Origin: an uncultured Eubacteriales bacterium
Lineage (GTDB): Bacteria > Bacillota > Clostridia > Peptostreptococcales > Anaerovoracaceae
Assembly: GCA_910583765.1 (NCBI GenBank)
Contig: CAJTYS010000008.1
Span: 1 to 64,000 of the forward strand
Direction of reading: 5' to 3'
DNA length: 64,000 nt
The notes below the pieces were generated by a model that searched no databases, was not told the DNA's origin, and worked only from the letters and a program-made list of their open reading frames with translations. This document shows, in pieces, positions 35,345-43,724 of the stretch; the first letter of the stretch is position 1; each line of letters opens with the position of its first letter. Position numbers and translations under genes: made by a program.

Positions 35345-36175
35345 TTACTTTTCCGGTGTCACTGCAAGGAAGAGGAAGTCGTTTCCGTCTTTCTCATCAA
35401 AGAAGTCATAAGTTGTAAAGTTGTAGAAGAACCGCTCTGCGCCATAGACGCCGTAGCCATCCTGATTGTGGTCAGTCGTGTCATAAGGGTCCGCTACAAT
35501 GATCACGTCGTCCTGCTCAGTTTCCGTTCCCATGGTGTCATAACCAATGATGACCTGCCAATGTCCGCCCCAGTCGTTCCAGCAAACCATGACTGGCGTG
35601 CCTGCTTTCAAATAATCCTGGATCGTTGTCAGGCTGAATTTCTCTGCGATGTCATCACCGTAATCAAAGGTGCTCTCCATCTTGAAACCGCCGATCTTTT
35701 CAAAAATCGCCATGGCCTGTTTCAGTGTGGTTGCTTCCGGCTTCATCTTGTTTGGCCGCAGCGCCGCTAGGCTTTCCTCCGTGTAGTCACCCAATTTTCC
35801 ATAATAATTGAGAACCATCATTGCGGAAGTCACGCCGCAGGACCATTCGCTGCTCTGCTGGATGGTCTTGAACTTTGGTAAAATCGTCAGAGTGTCCGTG
35901 GATTCCATGTTGTAAAAATCCAAATTGGAGAAATAAGGGGAGCTTTTGTGATCTCCGTCCCGTTCCACGGAATCTGCGCCATCTTCCTTGGAGATATCCG
36001 AGGTGTGATCTAATTTCATTTCATCTGTGTAATTGCCGCCGCTCTGTTCAGAAGCAGCTTTCGCGCTGTCATCTCCGCTGTTTCCGCTGCCGCTGTCAGA
36101 GCCGCCGCAGCCGGTGAGAGACACTGCCATGGTCATGGCTAAAACTAACGCAAAAACAAAAAACCGTTTTTTCAT
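35345..36175 (-). CDS. C39-like cysteine peptidase lipoprotein
   Basis: The 276-residue protein begins with a lipoprotein signal (MKKRFFVFALVLAMTMAVS, lipobox SLTGC) and a Gly/Ser-rich linker. It then carries a papain-like C39-type peptidase domain: catalytic cysteine in QSSEWSCGVTSAMMVLNYYG (near residue 113), histidine in WGGHWQVIIGYD and aspartate in VADPYDT. Hydrophobic strands and the YNFTTYDFFD segment fit that fold. The protein is therefore probably anchored outside the cell and may cut peptides or act on the wall. No bacteriocin or ABC-transporter gene accompanies it. GGAGG precedes the start. Confidence 0.85.
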   Translation of the reverse strand: MKKRFFVFALVLAMTMAVSLTGCGGSDSGSGNSGDDSAKAASEQSGGNYTDEMKLDHTSDISKEDGADSVERDGDHKSSPYFSNLDFYNMESTDTLTILPKFKTIQQSSEWSCGVTSAMMVLNYYGKLGDYTEESLAALRPNKMKPEATTLKQAMAIFEKIGGFKMESTFDYGDDIAEKFSLTTIQDYLKAGTPVMVCWNDWGGHWQVIIGYDTMGTETEQDDVIIVADPYDTTDHNQDGYGVYGAERFFYNFTTYDFFDEKDGNDFLFLAVTPEK

Positions 36176-36254
36176 AATCTGGCCTCCTTTTTTGAAGCAT
36201 GCAATAAGTTCTTTTTAGTATAACATAAAGCTGGAAAATTGTGAATATTCCAAA

Positions 36255-36356
36255 ATGAAAAAATCGGCAAAATTAGCGCTTCTGGGTGTTTCAATATTTC
36301 CGATCTTCACTTCATGCTCATTACTTTCAAATTATAATATCTATTTTCATCCCTGA
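36255..36356 (+). CDS. Possible 33-residue mini-lipoprotein
   Basis: A short frame starts MKKSAKLALLGVSIFP and reaches IFTSCSLLSNYN before a stop at 36354-36356. It has the charge pattern and cysteine position of a lipoprotein signal with a very short mature part. The ribosome site is weak, and no homologue comes to mind. It may be a real small envelope peptide, a truncated gene start or chance. It lies in the 304-base gap between the divergent C39-like and hybrid-kinase genes, which otherwise shows only promoter-like AT-rich sequence. Confidence 0.3.
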   Translation: MKKSAKLALLGVSIFPIFTSCSLLSNYNIYFHP

Positions 36357-36479
36357 CACAAACAGAATTATTTTTACGATGCTTTTTTAGAAACTTCTGA
36401 TTGTTTGATAGCTGGTGTTCTGGTAAAATATTGGTGGACCACCATCAAATCCAGAGGGATGCGCAGGAGGAAGCCTTTT

Positions 36480-39400
36480 ATGGAAAGAAAGAAATCATTG
36501 CGGGAAGTTATCATTGGCGTTGTGATATTTTTGATCGCCATGTTTATTATATTTTCTTGGTATACAGCAGAAAACAGCGGCCGTATGGAGGAACGAAATA
36601 AAAAATACGCGTCGGATTCCATGCAGCAGACAGCTGTGCGGGTGGACAATGAATTGAACAATGCTCAGAATTTGATCAAGACTGACGCGTACTTTATGGG
36701 ACAAAGTCTCAGTGGACCGACAGTCACAACAGAAGCTTTGAAAGAGATGGAAGACAACTCTGTGTTCGATGTGCTGATGTTCACGGATCTTGACGGCGTT
36801 GATCACGCTTCTGACGGTCGAACCGCAGATGTGACAGACCGAACTTTTTATCAAGAAGGAATTAAAGGGAAGCGAGGCATGTCTGTCATATTCAACCCTC
36901 ATATCTTGGATGAAATCATGGTGTGCTTTTATGCGCCAGTGCAGTACGAGGGAAAAGTCATAGGGGTGCTGCGGGGAGCGTATCTCGCAGAAGAGTATTT
37001 GCAGAACATGCTGGTCACGACCTATTTTGGAGAAAGAGCCGATGTGTTCCTCTGCATGCCGGACGGCACGGTGATCGCCAGTTCTGACGATGTCACTCAT
37101 GAAGGAAAAATCCTGGATACACTGACAGGCTCTGGCGTGATCGACAAAAATACAGCCGCTGACGTAGAACGCATATTTGAAAAGGGCGGAAAAGGGGCCT
37201 TTGTCTGTGATTCTGACAGCAAGACGGACAATATCTGCGTTGCGTATCTGCCGCATAACCAATACGTCCTTGTGCAGACGTTCCCAAAGAATGTGACCCA
37301 GGACATGATAAAAGCTGAGAATTTCGTGGGGGTCCGCCTGGAGGCCATGCTCATCGGTCTGTTTTCCATCTATCTCATTGCGCTGCTGCTTCGGGCCCGC
37401 AGGAGAAAAAGGGTGCTGGAACGGGAAAACTGCGAAATGGGATATATCATCGATGGGGTCAATACCTTGTTCTCACGTTTTGCCATGATCGATTTTGAAG
37501 AAAACACCTATCAATATTTGTCAGGCACAACGCCGGAGAACAGCGGGCTAGCGGTCAGGGGCAATTATCAGGAGTTGTCGGATTATTTGTGCTCCATTAT
37601 GCTGGAAGAAACTGACCGGCAGGAATTTGCCAAGTTCATCGATAAAAAGGCGGTCATGGAAGCTTTGAAGGAACAGGATGATCTGCGCATTGAGTGCCAT
37701 ATCATGCAAAACGGGCGCCCAGAGTGGGAGCACATGAATATTATCTGTCTGGAAAGAGAGAACGGCGAGGCTGCCAAATCTTTGTTCATTCGACAAAATA
37801 TCACAGAAGTAAAGGAAAAAGAATTGCGCATCCAGGCAGAAATGTCCCTTGCGGATCGAAAGGAACGGCAATATCGGATCGCCATCACTTCCAGTTCCTT
37901 CTGTACATTTGAATTCAATCTGACTCAGGATCTGATTGAAAAAGATATCCTGCGTGAAGCCAATGGGCAGCAGATTTCCTTGCTGGAAAAGGTGGGACTG
38001 CGCGCGCCATGCAAAGCTTCTGACTGCTTTGAGCAGTGGAAACGATTTGTTTTGCAAGAATCAGCGGAAGAGTATGCTAAAACAGTGAACATAGGGGCGC
38101 TGAAAGAGCGGTTTGAACAAGGGGATCAGGAAGTCGTCTTGGACTATTGGGCAATTGTTGACAATGACGCACAAATCTGTGTCCGTCAGTCCTTTGTGAT
38201 GACACAAGACTATGACACAGGCGACATTATGGTCATGGTAGTTTCCAAAGAGATCACAGAACAGGTCCAGCAGCAAAGAGCACAGACCCAGGCGCTGCAG
38301 GACGCTCTGATGCAGGCGCAGCACGCGAATCGGGCCAAGACCACGTTCCTGTCCAATATGTCCCATGACATCCGCACGCCAATGAATGCCATCATTGGAT
38401 TCGCGACCATCGCAGTGAGCCATATCAATAATACGGAGCAAGTCAAGGACTGTCTGCAAAAGGTCCTCTCTTCCAGCAATCATCTGCTCAGCTTGATTAA
38501 TGACATCCTGGACATGAGCAGGATCGAAAGCGGGAAAGTGCAGATCAAGGAACAGGAGTGCAACATTTCCGAAGTGATGCATAACTTGGTGAACATTATC
38601 CAGCCACAAGTGAAGGCAAAGCAGCTGGAGCTGTTTATCGACACTTTTGAAGTGACCAATGAAGATGTGATCGCCGATGCGCTGAAGCTGAATCAAGTAT
38701 TCATCAATTTGCTGAGCAATGCTGTGAAGTACACGCCGGCCGGCGGGACCGTGACCTTCCGGATCATGCAGAAAACCACATTCCGCCATGGATATGGAGA
38801 TTACACTTTTATCATCAAAGACAATGGGATCGGCATGTCGCAGGAGTTCGCGGAACATATCTTCGAGCCATTTGAACGGGAGACGACCGTAACGCAAAAT
38901 GGTATCCAGGGAACGGGGCTGGGCATGGCGATCACCAAAAACATCGTGGAAATGATGAACGGCACCATCAGCGTTGAGAGTCAGGTGGGAAAAGGCAGCA
39001 CTTTCAAAGTGGAACTCAGCCTGAAACTGCAGGATGTGGAGAAAAACGCCGAGCAGCTTAAAGAGCTGGAAGGCCTGCGGGCTCTCGTGGTGGATGATGA
39101 TTTCAATACCTGCGACAGTGTGAGCAAAATGCTGAAACAGATCGGCCTGAGGGCCGAGTGGACCACTTCTGGAAAAGAAGCGGCTTATCGGGCAAAGATC
39201 GCTTATGAGGAAGGTGATGCGTATCATACATATATCGTTGACTGGCAGATGCCGGAGACCAGCGGCGTGGAAACCGCGAGGTTGATCCGCGGCGCAGTGG
39301 GCGAGGAAGCTCCGATCATTATTTTGACTGCGTATGATTGGTCGGATATCGAAGAAGAGGCAAGAGAAGCGGGAATCACAGCTTTTTGCGCAAAGCCGCT

Positions 39401-39872
39401 CTTTATGTCAGATCTGAAAGCCGTGCTTTTGGCTGCCAACAACCTGCTTGAAAAACAAGAGGACGTTGCTGAATGGACACTTGCTGATTTTAGCGGCAAG
39501 CGCGTTCTGCTGGTAGAGGATATTGAACTGAACCGAGAAATCGCGGAGGTCATCTTGACAGAGGCAGGATTCCTCGTGGAATCAGCGCCAGATGGCACAG
39601 ACGCAGTGGCGATGGTGGAACAGTCGGATGAATATTACTATGATGTGGTGCTGATGGATGTGCAGATGCCGATCATGAACGGCTATGAAGCGACCCGTAC
39701 TATCCGGAACATGCCAAGAGAGGATGTGAAGGATCTGCCGATCATCGCCATGACAGCCAATGCGCTGGAAGAGGATAAAGAAGCGGCATTAAAGAATGGC
39801 ATGAACGCACATATCGCCAAGCCGCTGGACATGGATGTTTTCATATCCGTGCTCAAACAGTTCGTGAATTAG
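36480..39872 (+). CDS. Hybrid sensor histidine kinase with Cache sensor and two receiver domains
   Basis: The 1130-residue protein has an N-terminal membrane helix (VIIGVVIFLIAMFIIFSWY) and a double-Cache-type extracytoplasmic sensor (about 45-290). A second membrane helix follows, then PAS-like regions, a HisKA helix with the phospho-acceptor in SNMSHDIRTPMNAIIGF, and HATPase boxes (FINLLSNAVKYTP, KDNGIGMS, GTGLGMAI). Two receiver domains close it: the first around ALVVDDDFNTCDSV with VDWQMP, the second around VLLVEDIELNREIAEV with LMDVQMPIMNGYEATR. No histidine phosphotransfer domain is present. AGGAGG precedes the start at 36480. The next gene is the IclR regulator, so a link to the 40-45.8 kb pathway is possible but not shown. 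Confidence 0.92.
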   Translation: MERKKSLREVIIGVVIFLIAMFIIFSWYTAENSGRMEERNKKYASDSMQQTAVRVDNELNNAQNLIKTDAYFMGQSLSGPTVTTEALKEMEDNSVFDVLMFTDLDGVDHASDGRTADVTDRTFYQEGIKGKRGMSVIFNPHILDEIMVCFYAPVQYEGKVIGVLRGAYLAEEYLQNMLVTTYFGERADVFLCMPDGTVIASSDDVTHEGKILDTLTGSGVIDKNTAADVERIFEKGGKGAFVCDSDSKTDNICVAYLPHNQYVLVQTFPKNVTQDMIKAENFVGVRLEAMLIGLFSIYLIALLLRARRRKRVLERENCEMGYIIDGVNTLFSRFAMIDFEENTYQYLSGTTPENSGLAVRGNYQELSDYLCSIMLEETDRQEFAKFIDKKAVMEALKEQDDLRIECHIMQNGRPEWEHMNIICLERENGEAAKSLFIRQNITEVKEKELRIQAEMSLADRKERQYRIAITSSSFCTFEFNLTQDLIEKDILREANGQQISLLEKVGLRAPCKASDCFEQWKRFVLQESAEEYAKTVNIGALKERFEQGDQEVVLDYWAIVDNDAQICVRQSFVMTQDYDTGDIMVMVVSKEITEQVQQQRAQTQALQDALMQAQHANRAKTTFLSNMSHDIRTPMNAIIGFATIAVSHINNTEQVKDCLQKVLSSSNHLLSLINDILDMSRIESGKVQIKEQECNISEVMHNLVNIIQPQVKAKQLELFIDTFEVTNEDVIADALKLNQVFINLLSNAVKYTPAGGTVTFRIMQKTTFRHGYGDYTFIIKDNGIGMSQEFAEHIFEPFERETTVTQNGIQGTGLGMAITKNIVEMMNGTISVESQVGKGSTFKVELSLKLQDVEKNAEQLKELEGLRALVVDDDFNTCDSVSKMLKQIGLRAEWTTSGKEAAYRAKIAYEEGDAYHTYIVDWQMPETSGVETARLIRGAVGEEAPIIILTAYDWSDIEEEAREAGITAFCAKPLFMSDLKAVLLAANNLLEKQEDVAEWTLADFSGKRVLLVEDIELNREIAEVILTEAGFLVESAPDGTDAVAMVEQSDEYYYDVVLMDVQMPIMNGYEATRTIRNMPREDVKDLPIIAMTANALEEDKEAALKNGMNAHIAKPLDMDVFISVLKQFVN

Positions 39873-39951
39873 AGCGGCAGGCTTTGAAGGATGGCATCAA
39901 AAGGATGCTATCAAAATATAGGATTAGCAGGATTTTGGAACTGGAGGAAAA

Positions 39952-40722
39952 ATGGAGAGGGAGCACAAGAACACAAATATCATACCAATGTTGGACAGAG
40001 GTCTGAGAATCATAGAAATCATAAGAAACAACAGAGCACCCATGGGAGTTTCAGAATTATCAGAGGAAACAGGCTTATCGAAAGCGACCATATACAGGCT
40101 GCTATATACGTTGGAACAAAACGGATACGTGGAGCAGGATCAAGTTTCAGAAAAATATGGTCTAGGAATGGCCTTTATCAAGATTGGTGAATATGTAAAA
40201 AGCACAGTAGATATCACAAGCATCGCAAAGCCCTATATGGATAAATTAGCAGGCCTCACAGGAGAGACAACATATTTGTGCAGAACTTATTATGATGAAG
40301 CGCTGATTCTTGAGACCATCAGCGGAGAGGCCTCTGCCCTATACTCCATGGTGACGCCAACGATACCTCTTTATTGTTCAGCATTGGGACGCGTTCTGCT
40401 GGCCGGATTTTCACAGGACCAACTCAATCAATACATGGACAGCCAAGAATTTGCTCAAAGGACAATAAATACGAGAACCACTCAACAAGAAATCGAACAA
40501 GAAATCAAAGCCGTGAATGAAAAGGGAGTTTCCGTTGAAATTGAAGAATATGAGTACGGAATGACCTGCATCGCAGGACCAATTTATGATCAAACAGGAG
40601 AAATCATTGCATCGCTAAGCGTGTCAGGCCCTGCCACTAGGATTGATTACAAAGGGCGTGAAAGAATCATTGAGAATGTGCAGCGGATCTGCAGCGAAGT
40701 TTCTAAAAAACTAAGCTTGTAA
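39952..40722 (+). CDS. IclR-family transcriptional regulator
   Basis: The 256-residue product has the IclR plan: N-terminal winged helix (about 12-70, IIPMLDRGLRIIEIIRNNRA and TGLSKATIYRLLYTLEQNGY) and a C-terminal effector-binding domain with YCSALGRVLLAGF near residue 145 and the SLSVSGPATRI ending. GGAGGAAAA precedes the start. A terminator follows, and then a promoter with two abutting palindromes lies ahead of the transporter-ThDP operon. IclR proteins commonly control aromatic, amide or heterocycle catabolism next door, so it most likely controls the operon at 41002-45830 and may sense its substrate. Confidence 0.92.
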   Translation: MEREHKNTNIIPMLDRGLRIIEIIRNNRAPMGVSELSEETGLSKATIYRLLYTLEQNGYVEQDQVSEKYGLGMAFIKIGEYVKSTVDITSIAKPYMDKLAGLTGETTYLCRTYYDEALILETISGEASALYSMVTPTIPLYCSALGRVLLAGFSQDQLNQYMDSQEFAQRTINTRTTQQEIEQEIKAVNEKGVSVEIEEYEYGMTCIAGPIYDQTGEIIASLSVSGPATRIDYKGRERIIENVQRICSEVSKKLSL

Positions 40723-40751
40723 GGCATATATGAGATCATAGAAATGAGCAT

Positions 40752-40787
40752 ACTAGCCATATCAGAAATGAGCGGCTAGTTTTTTTG
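40752..40787 (+). terminator. Terminator of the IclR gene
   Basis: ACTAGCC (40752-40758) pairs with GGCTAGT (40774-40780), followed by a T run. Confidence 0.85.
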
Positions 40788-40832
40788 TGCTGTAAAGCGG
40801 AATTCTTTTAACAATAAAAAATTCAGAAAGTA

Positions 40833-40894
40833 TTGACAAAAAGGAAAAATAGAGTTACTATTTATGAAACAACGTTTCATGAAACAATGTTTCA
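40833..40894 (+). promoter_or_regulatory. Promoter with two abutting 15-base palindromic operators
   Basis: TTGACA (40833-40838) and TACTAT (40856-40861) are 17 bases apart. Directly downstream are TGAAACAACGTTTCA (40865-40879) and TGAAACAATGTTTCA (40880-40894), two palindromes that touch. Paired half-site palindromes are typical for IclR tetramers, and the position over the transcription start suits a repressor. The regulator at 39952-40722 is the likely ligand-controlled binder. Confidence 0.82.
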
Positions 40895-40911
40895 AAAGGA
40901 GGGGTTAAAAA

Positions 40912-40983
40912 CTGACTGATAAACAGAAACTGCTGAGCGCAGCTATAGGTGTGATGCTCATCAATGTGAATCAGATCAGGTGA
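40912..40983 (+). CDS. Possible 23-residue leader peptide with CTG start
   Basis: After AAAAGGAGGGG a frame beginning with CTG reads (L/M)TDKQKLLSAAIGVMLINV..R and stops at 40981-40983, 18 bases before the transporter gene. The ribosome site is strong but is not followed by an ATG, GTG or TTG. The peptide could be a leader that couples translation to the transporter, or the site could be a remnant. Evidence is weak. Confidence 0.25.
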   Translation: MTDKQKLLSAAIGVMLINVNQIR

Positions 40984-41001
40984 ATTTTTAAGGAGGACAA
41001 A

Positions 41002-42279
41002 ATGAAAATCAAACTAAGCGGATCCAATGTGGAAACCACGACACTGCATCCAGTTCCGACAGAGGAAAAAAGAAGTTGGGTATCGGTCATGCTGATCCAG
41101 GCTGGTGCGCAAATCTGTGTGCCCAGTCTGTTATTAGGAGGGCTGCTGGTAGAAGCCTTGCCATTGAAAGAGGCGATCATCGCAGGGTTTTTAGGGTATA
41201 TAGGCGTAGCGATTTTGATATCTTTCGTAGGTATCATAGGAAGAGATTTGAGCGTTCCCACATGCGTTGTCACAAAAAGCATATTTGGCGCTTCCGGTTC
41301 AAGAGTCCTGGTCAGCACATTATTTACCTTGACGATGATCGGGTGGTTTGCGATCCAGAATACGGTCTGTGGTGAATCCTTCACAAACTTTATGGCAAAT
41401 TTCGGAATTCATGTTCCAGTAGCGGCATCATCGATTATATGGGGGCTGATCATGATGGTTACCGCAGTGTTTGGCGTAAAAGCCTTGAACATGCTCAATG
41501 TCATAGCGATACCTGGGCTGCTGATCCTGATGCTCGTGGGCACGTACATGGCAGTAGATGTAAATGGCACTGAAATGGCGTTTGCAGCAAAGGAAAGCAC
41601 TATGTCCATGCTAGAAGCCGTTGTCATGGTGATTAGTTTTTCAGCCTGCGCCATATGCACATGTTGCGATTTCACTCGATACCAGAAGACAAGAAAGGAT
41701 ACGGCTCTCGCAAACTCCATTGGTATCGCGGGCGGAGGCTTCCTAGTGCTAGTATTGGGTGCTGTGATGTCAGCCATTACGCAGCAATATGACATTACAG
41801 CAGTGCTTATGGAATTGGGACTAGTGGTATTAGGCATGGCGATCTTGATTTTAGCTACATGGACGACCAACACTGTGAACTCTTATGCGTCAGGGATAAA
41901 CTTGGTCATGCTATTCAATACAAAGGATGACAAGCGGGCGATCTTTACACTGGTCGCAGGAGTGGTTGCCACAATTGCCGCAGTGCTAGGGCTATTGGAT
42001 CACTTGGAGGGCTTTATCTCTTGGTTGGGCAATGTATACATGCCGCTCATCGGTGCGATGATTGGAGACTATTGGATCATCCAGAAAGGAAAAGCAGAGA
42101 ATTTTAGGTTCAAAAAAGGCTGGGACTGGGCAGGCATTGTTTCTGTTGCGATAGGCTTGGCAGTAGCTGTGTTGGTGCCTATTGGACTACCGGCAATCCA
42201 GGGCGGAGCAGTGTCCTTCATTTTGATCATCATATTGAGAAAGTCTTTGAAGGACAGCAGAAGTGAAATAGTAGAGTAA
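41002..42279 (+). CDS. NCS1-type (cytosine-permease-like) transporter
   Basis: The 425-residue membrane protein has about 12 hydrophobic helices and the pattern of the nucleobase:cation symporter-1 family (CodB-like): EEKRSWVSVMLIQAGAQIC at the start of helix 1, VPSLLLGGLL, GRDLSVPTCVVTKSIFGASG before helix 3, and GWFAIQNTVCGESF in the middle. NCS1 proteins import cytosine, hydantoins, allantoin, uracil or similar ring compounds, so the operon substrate is probably a small N-heterocycle. AAGGAGGAC precedes the start. It is the first full gene behind the IclR-type operator and is probably co-transcribed with the four genes after it. Confidence 0.88.
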   Translation: MKIKLSGSNVETTTLHPVPTEEKRSWVSVMLIQAGAQICVPSLLLGGLLVEALPLKEAIIAGFLGYIGVAILISFVGIIGRDLSVPTCVVTKSIFGASGSRVLVSTLFTLTMIGWFAIQNTVCGESFTNFMANFGIHVPVAASSIIWGLIMMVTAVFGVKALNMLNVIAIPGLLILMLVGTYMAVDVNGTEMAFAAKESTMSMLEAVVMVISFSACAICTCCDFTRYQKTRKDTALANSIGIAGGGFLVLVLGAVMSAITQQYDITAVLMELGLVVLGMAILILATWTTNTVNSYASGINLVMLFNTKDDKRAIFTLVAGVVATIAAVLGLLDHLEGFISWLGNVYMPLIGAMIGDYWIIQKGKAENFRFKKGWDWAGIVSVAIGLAVAVLVPIGLPAIQGGAVSFILIIILRKSLKDSRSEIVE

Positions 42280-42323
42280 GCATGAAAAGAAAATACGTAT
42301 AAAAATGAAAAAGGAGAAAGAGC

Positions 42324-43364
42324 ATGTTAAGGAATGAATTTGAAATCGCAAAGGCCGCAAAAGTGCTGACAGAAGAGCTGTTAGCGTTAAAACCAGGAGA
42401 AATTTTTGTAATCACCGCAGATACTTTGAGCAATGAGCGGATCGTCAATGCGACAGCAGCAGCAGCTCATGCGTTGGGGGCAAAACCTATGGTCATTTGG
42501 ACTGCGACACCCGAAGGGCCAGGACCGATGGTAGATGGCTTCTTGCCGTCAGCGGCGATAAAGGCGGCATTAGAAAAGGCAGACGCATGGGTCGAATATA
42601 ACTTCCAGTATATCTTGTATTCTGATATTTGCATCAGCAGCTTTAAAACAAATAAAAAGCTGCGTGAACTGGTGCTTCCATGTATGGATGAGGACGTGTT
42701 CGTGAGGATGTTCGCAAAGACGGATTTCCCGGCATTAAAGGATTTCATGGAAGCTGTCACAAGAAAAACAGAGGCGGCGAAGGAGATCCGGCTCACTTCC
42801 AAGCTGGGCATGGATGTGACGTTTAAAAATGTATCAGGATGGCCCATCTGCTGTGACACAGGACATGCGTTTACTCCAGGGATCCACCAGCTGGCTGGAC
42901 AGATTGGCTGGGAACCTGACTTTGATTCTGTGAATGGCATGATCGTTTTTGATGGCTCCTTGGTTCCACAAATTGGTGTTTGTGATGAACCAGTAAAAGT
43001 TCACATGCAGGATGGCGTGATTGTAAAGATTGAGGGTGGGTCAGCAGCGCGTTCCTGGGAATCCTTCTTAAAGGGTTTCAATGATCCGCAGATGTTCAGA
43101 GTATCTCATGTATGCTATGGGTTTCATCCGGCAGCAAAGTTGGCAGGGTTTTTAGGTGAAGATGAACGAGTATGGGGATGCACTCAATGGGGATTTGGCT
43201 CCATCGGTCCTTGCCCAAAATATCCAGATGGAAAGCCTGCCGCATCTCACACTGACGGTGTGTCGTTGAACACGACGGTATGGCTCGATGGCGCAAAAAT
43301 CACAGAAGATGGTCAGGTGGTAGATCCTGAATTGAAAGCGCTTGCTGCCAAGCTGGGAAAATGA
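42324..43364 (+). CDS. M29-aminopeptidase/NicX-like metal-dependent hydrolase or oxygenase-fold protein
   Basis: The 346-residue protein resembles the family that contains M29 aminopeptidases and the 2,5-dihydroxypyridine dioxygenase NicX. Visible features are LLALKPGEIFVITADTLSNE at the start, an alpha/beta N-domain, DVTFKNVSGWPICCDTGHAF and the C-terminal metal region with SHVCYGFHPAAKLAG, EDERVWGCTQWGFGSI and ASHTDGVSL. In this anaerobic genome an oxygen-dependent ring cleavage is unlikely, so a hydrolytic ring-opening or amide-cleaving role is more plausible, but this is inference. AAAAGGAG precedes the start. The gene stands between the transporter and the cupin. Confidence 0.65.
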   Translation: MLRNEFEIAKAAKVLTEELLALKPGEIFVITADTLSNERIVNATAAAAHALGAKPMVIWTATPEGPGPMVDGFLPSAAIKAALEKADAWVEYNFQYILYSDICISSFKTNKKLRELVLPCMDEDVFVRMFAKTDFPALKDFMEAVTRKTEAAKEIRLTSKLGMDVTFKNVSGWPICCDTGHAFTPGIHQLAGQIGWEPDFDSVNGMIVFDGSLVPQIGVCDEPVKVHMQDGVIVKIEGGSAARSWESFLKGFNDPQMFRVSHVCYGFHPAAKLAGFLGEDERVWGCTQWGFGSIGPCPKYPDGKPAASHTDGVSLNTTVWLDGAKITEDGQVVDPELKALAAKLGK

Positions 43365-43380
43365 GAAGGGAGAAGATGTC

Positions 43381-43704
43381 ATGAAGGTTTTCAAAAATGA
43401 TCGATCAGTTGATGCGGCGGTCGTAGAGTTTTTTACACCCCAAACTTCTGGTTTGAAGAAAGTGGAGATGGGAAGCGCGGTTATGAAGGCTCATACAGAA
43501 AGCGGTTGGGGCATTCATGCTGGAGATGAATACTCGTACATTGTCAGCGGGGAAATCACTTGTTATGCAAAGACTGGAGAACAGCAGGAAGTTTATATGG
43601 TAAAAGCCGGAGATGCGATCTGCACTCCGGCAGGGCAAGAACACAAAAGCGTTAACGCATCAGATGACGATTGTGTCGTTATCTGGATCGAAGTAGCAAA
43701 ATAG
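43381..43704 (+). CDS. Cupin-fold protein
   Basis: The 107-residue protein is a single-domain cupin. The first motif is in WGIHAGDEYSYIVSGEITCY and the second in AGDAICTPAGQEHKSVNASD; metal-type residues H and E are present in both motifs. Small cupins serve as sugar or amino acid isomerases, hydrolases or binding proteins, so the reaction cannot be predicted. AAGGGAGAAG precedes the start at 43381, 16 bases behind the NicX-like gene, and the ThDP gene follows 20 bases later, so the five genes form a tight operon. Confidence 0.75.
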   Translation: MKVFKNDRSVDAAVVEFFTPQTSGLKKVEMGSAVMKAHTESGWGIHAGDEYSYIVSGEITCYAKTGEQQEVYMVKAGDAICTPAGQEHKSVNASDDDCVVIWIEVAK

Positions 43705-43724
43705 AAGGAAAGAAGGAGAGTCGA

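Noticed and set aside
38061..39227. Minus-strand frame of 388 codons
   Set aside because: It is antisense to the kinase and receiver domains of the hybrid kinase.
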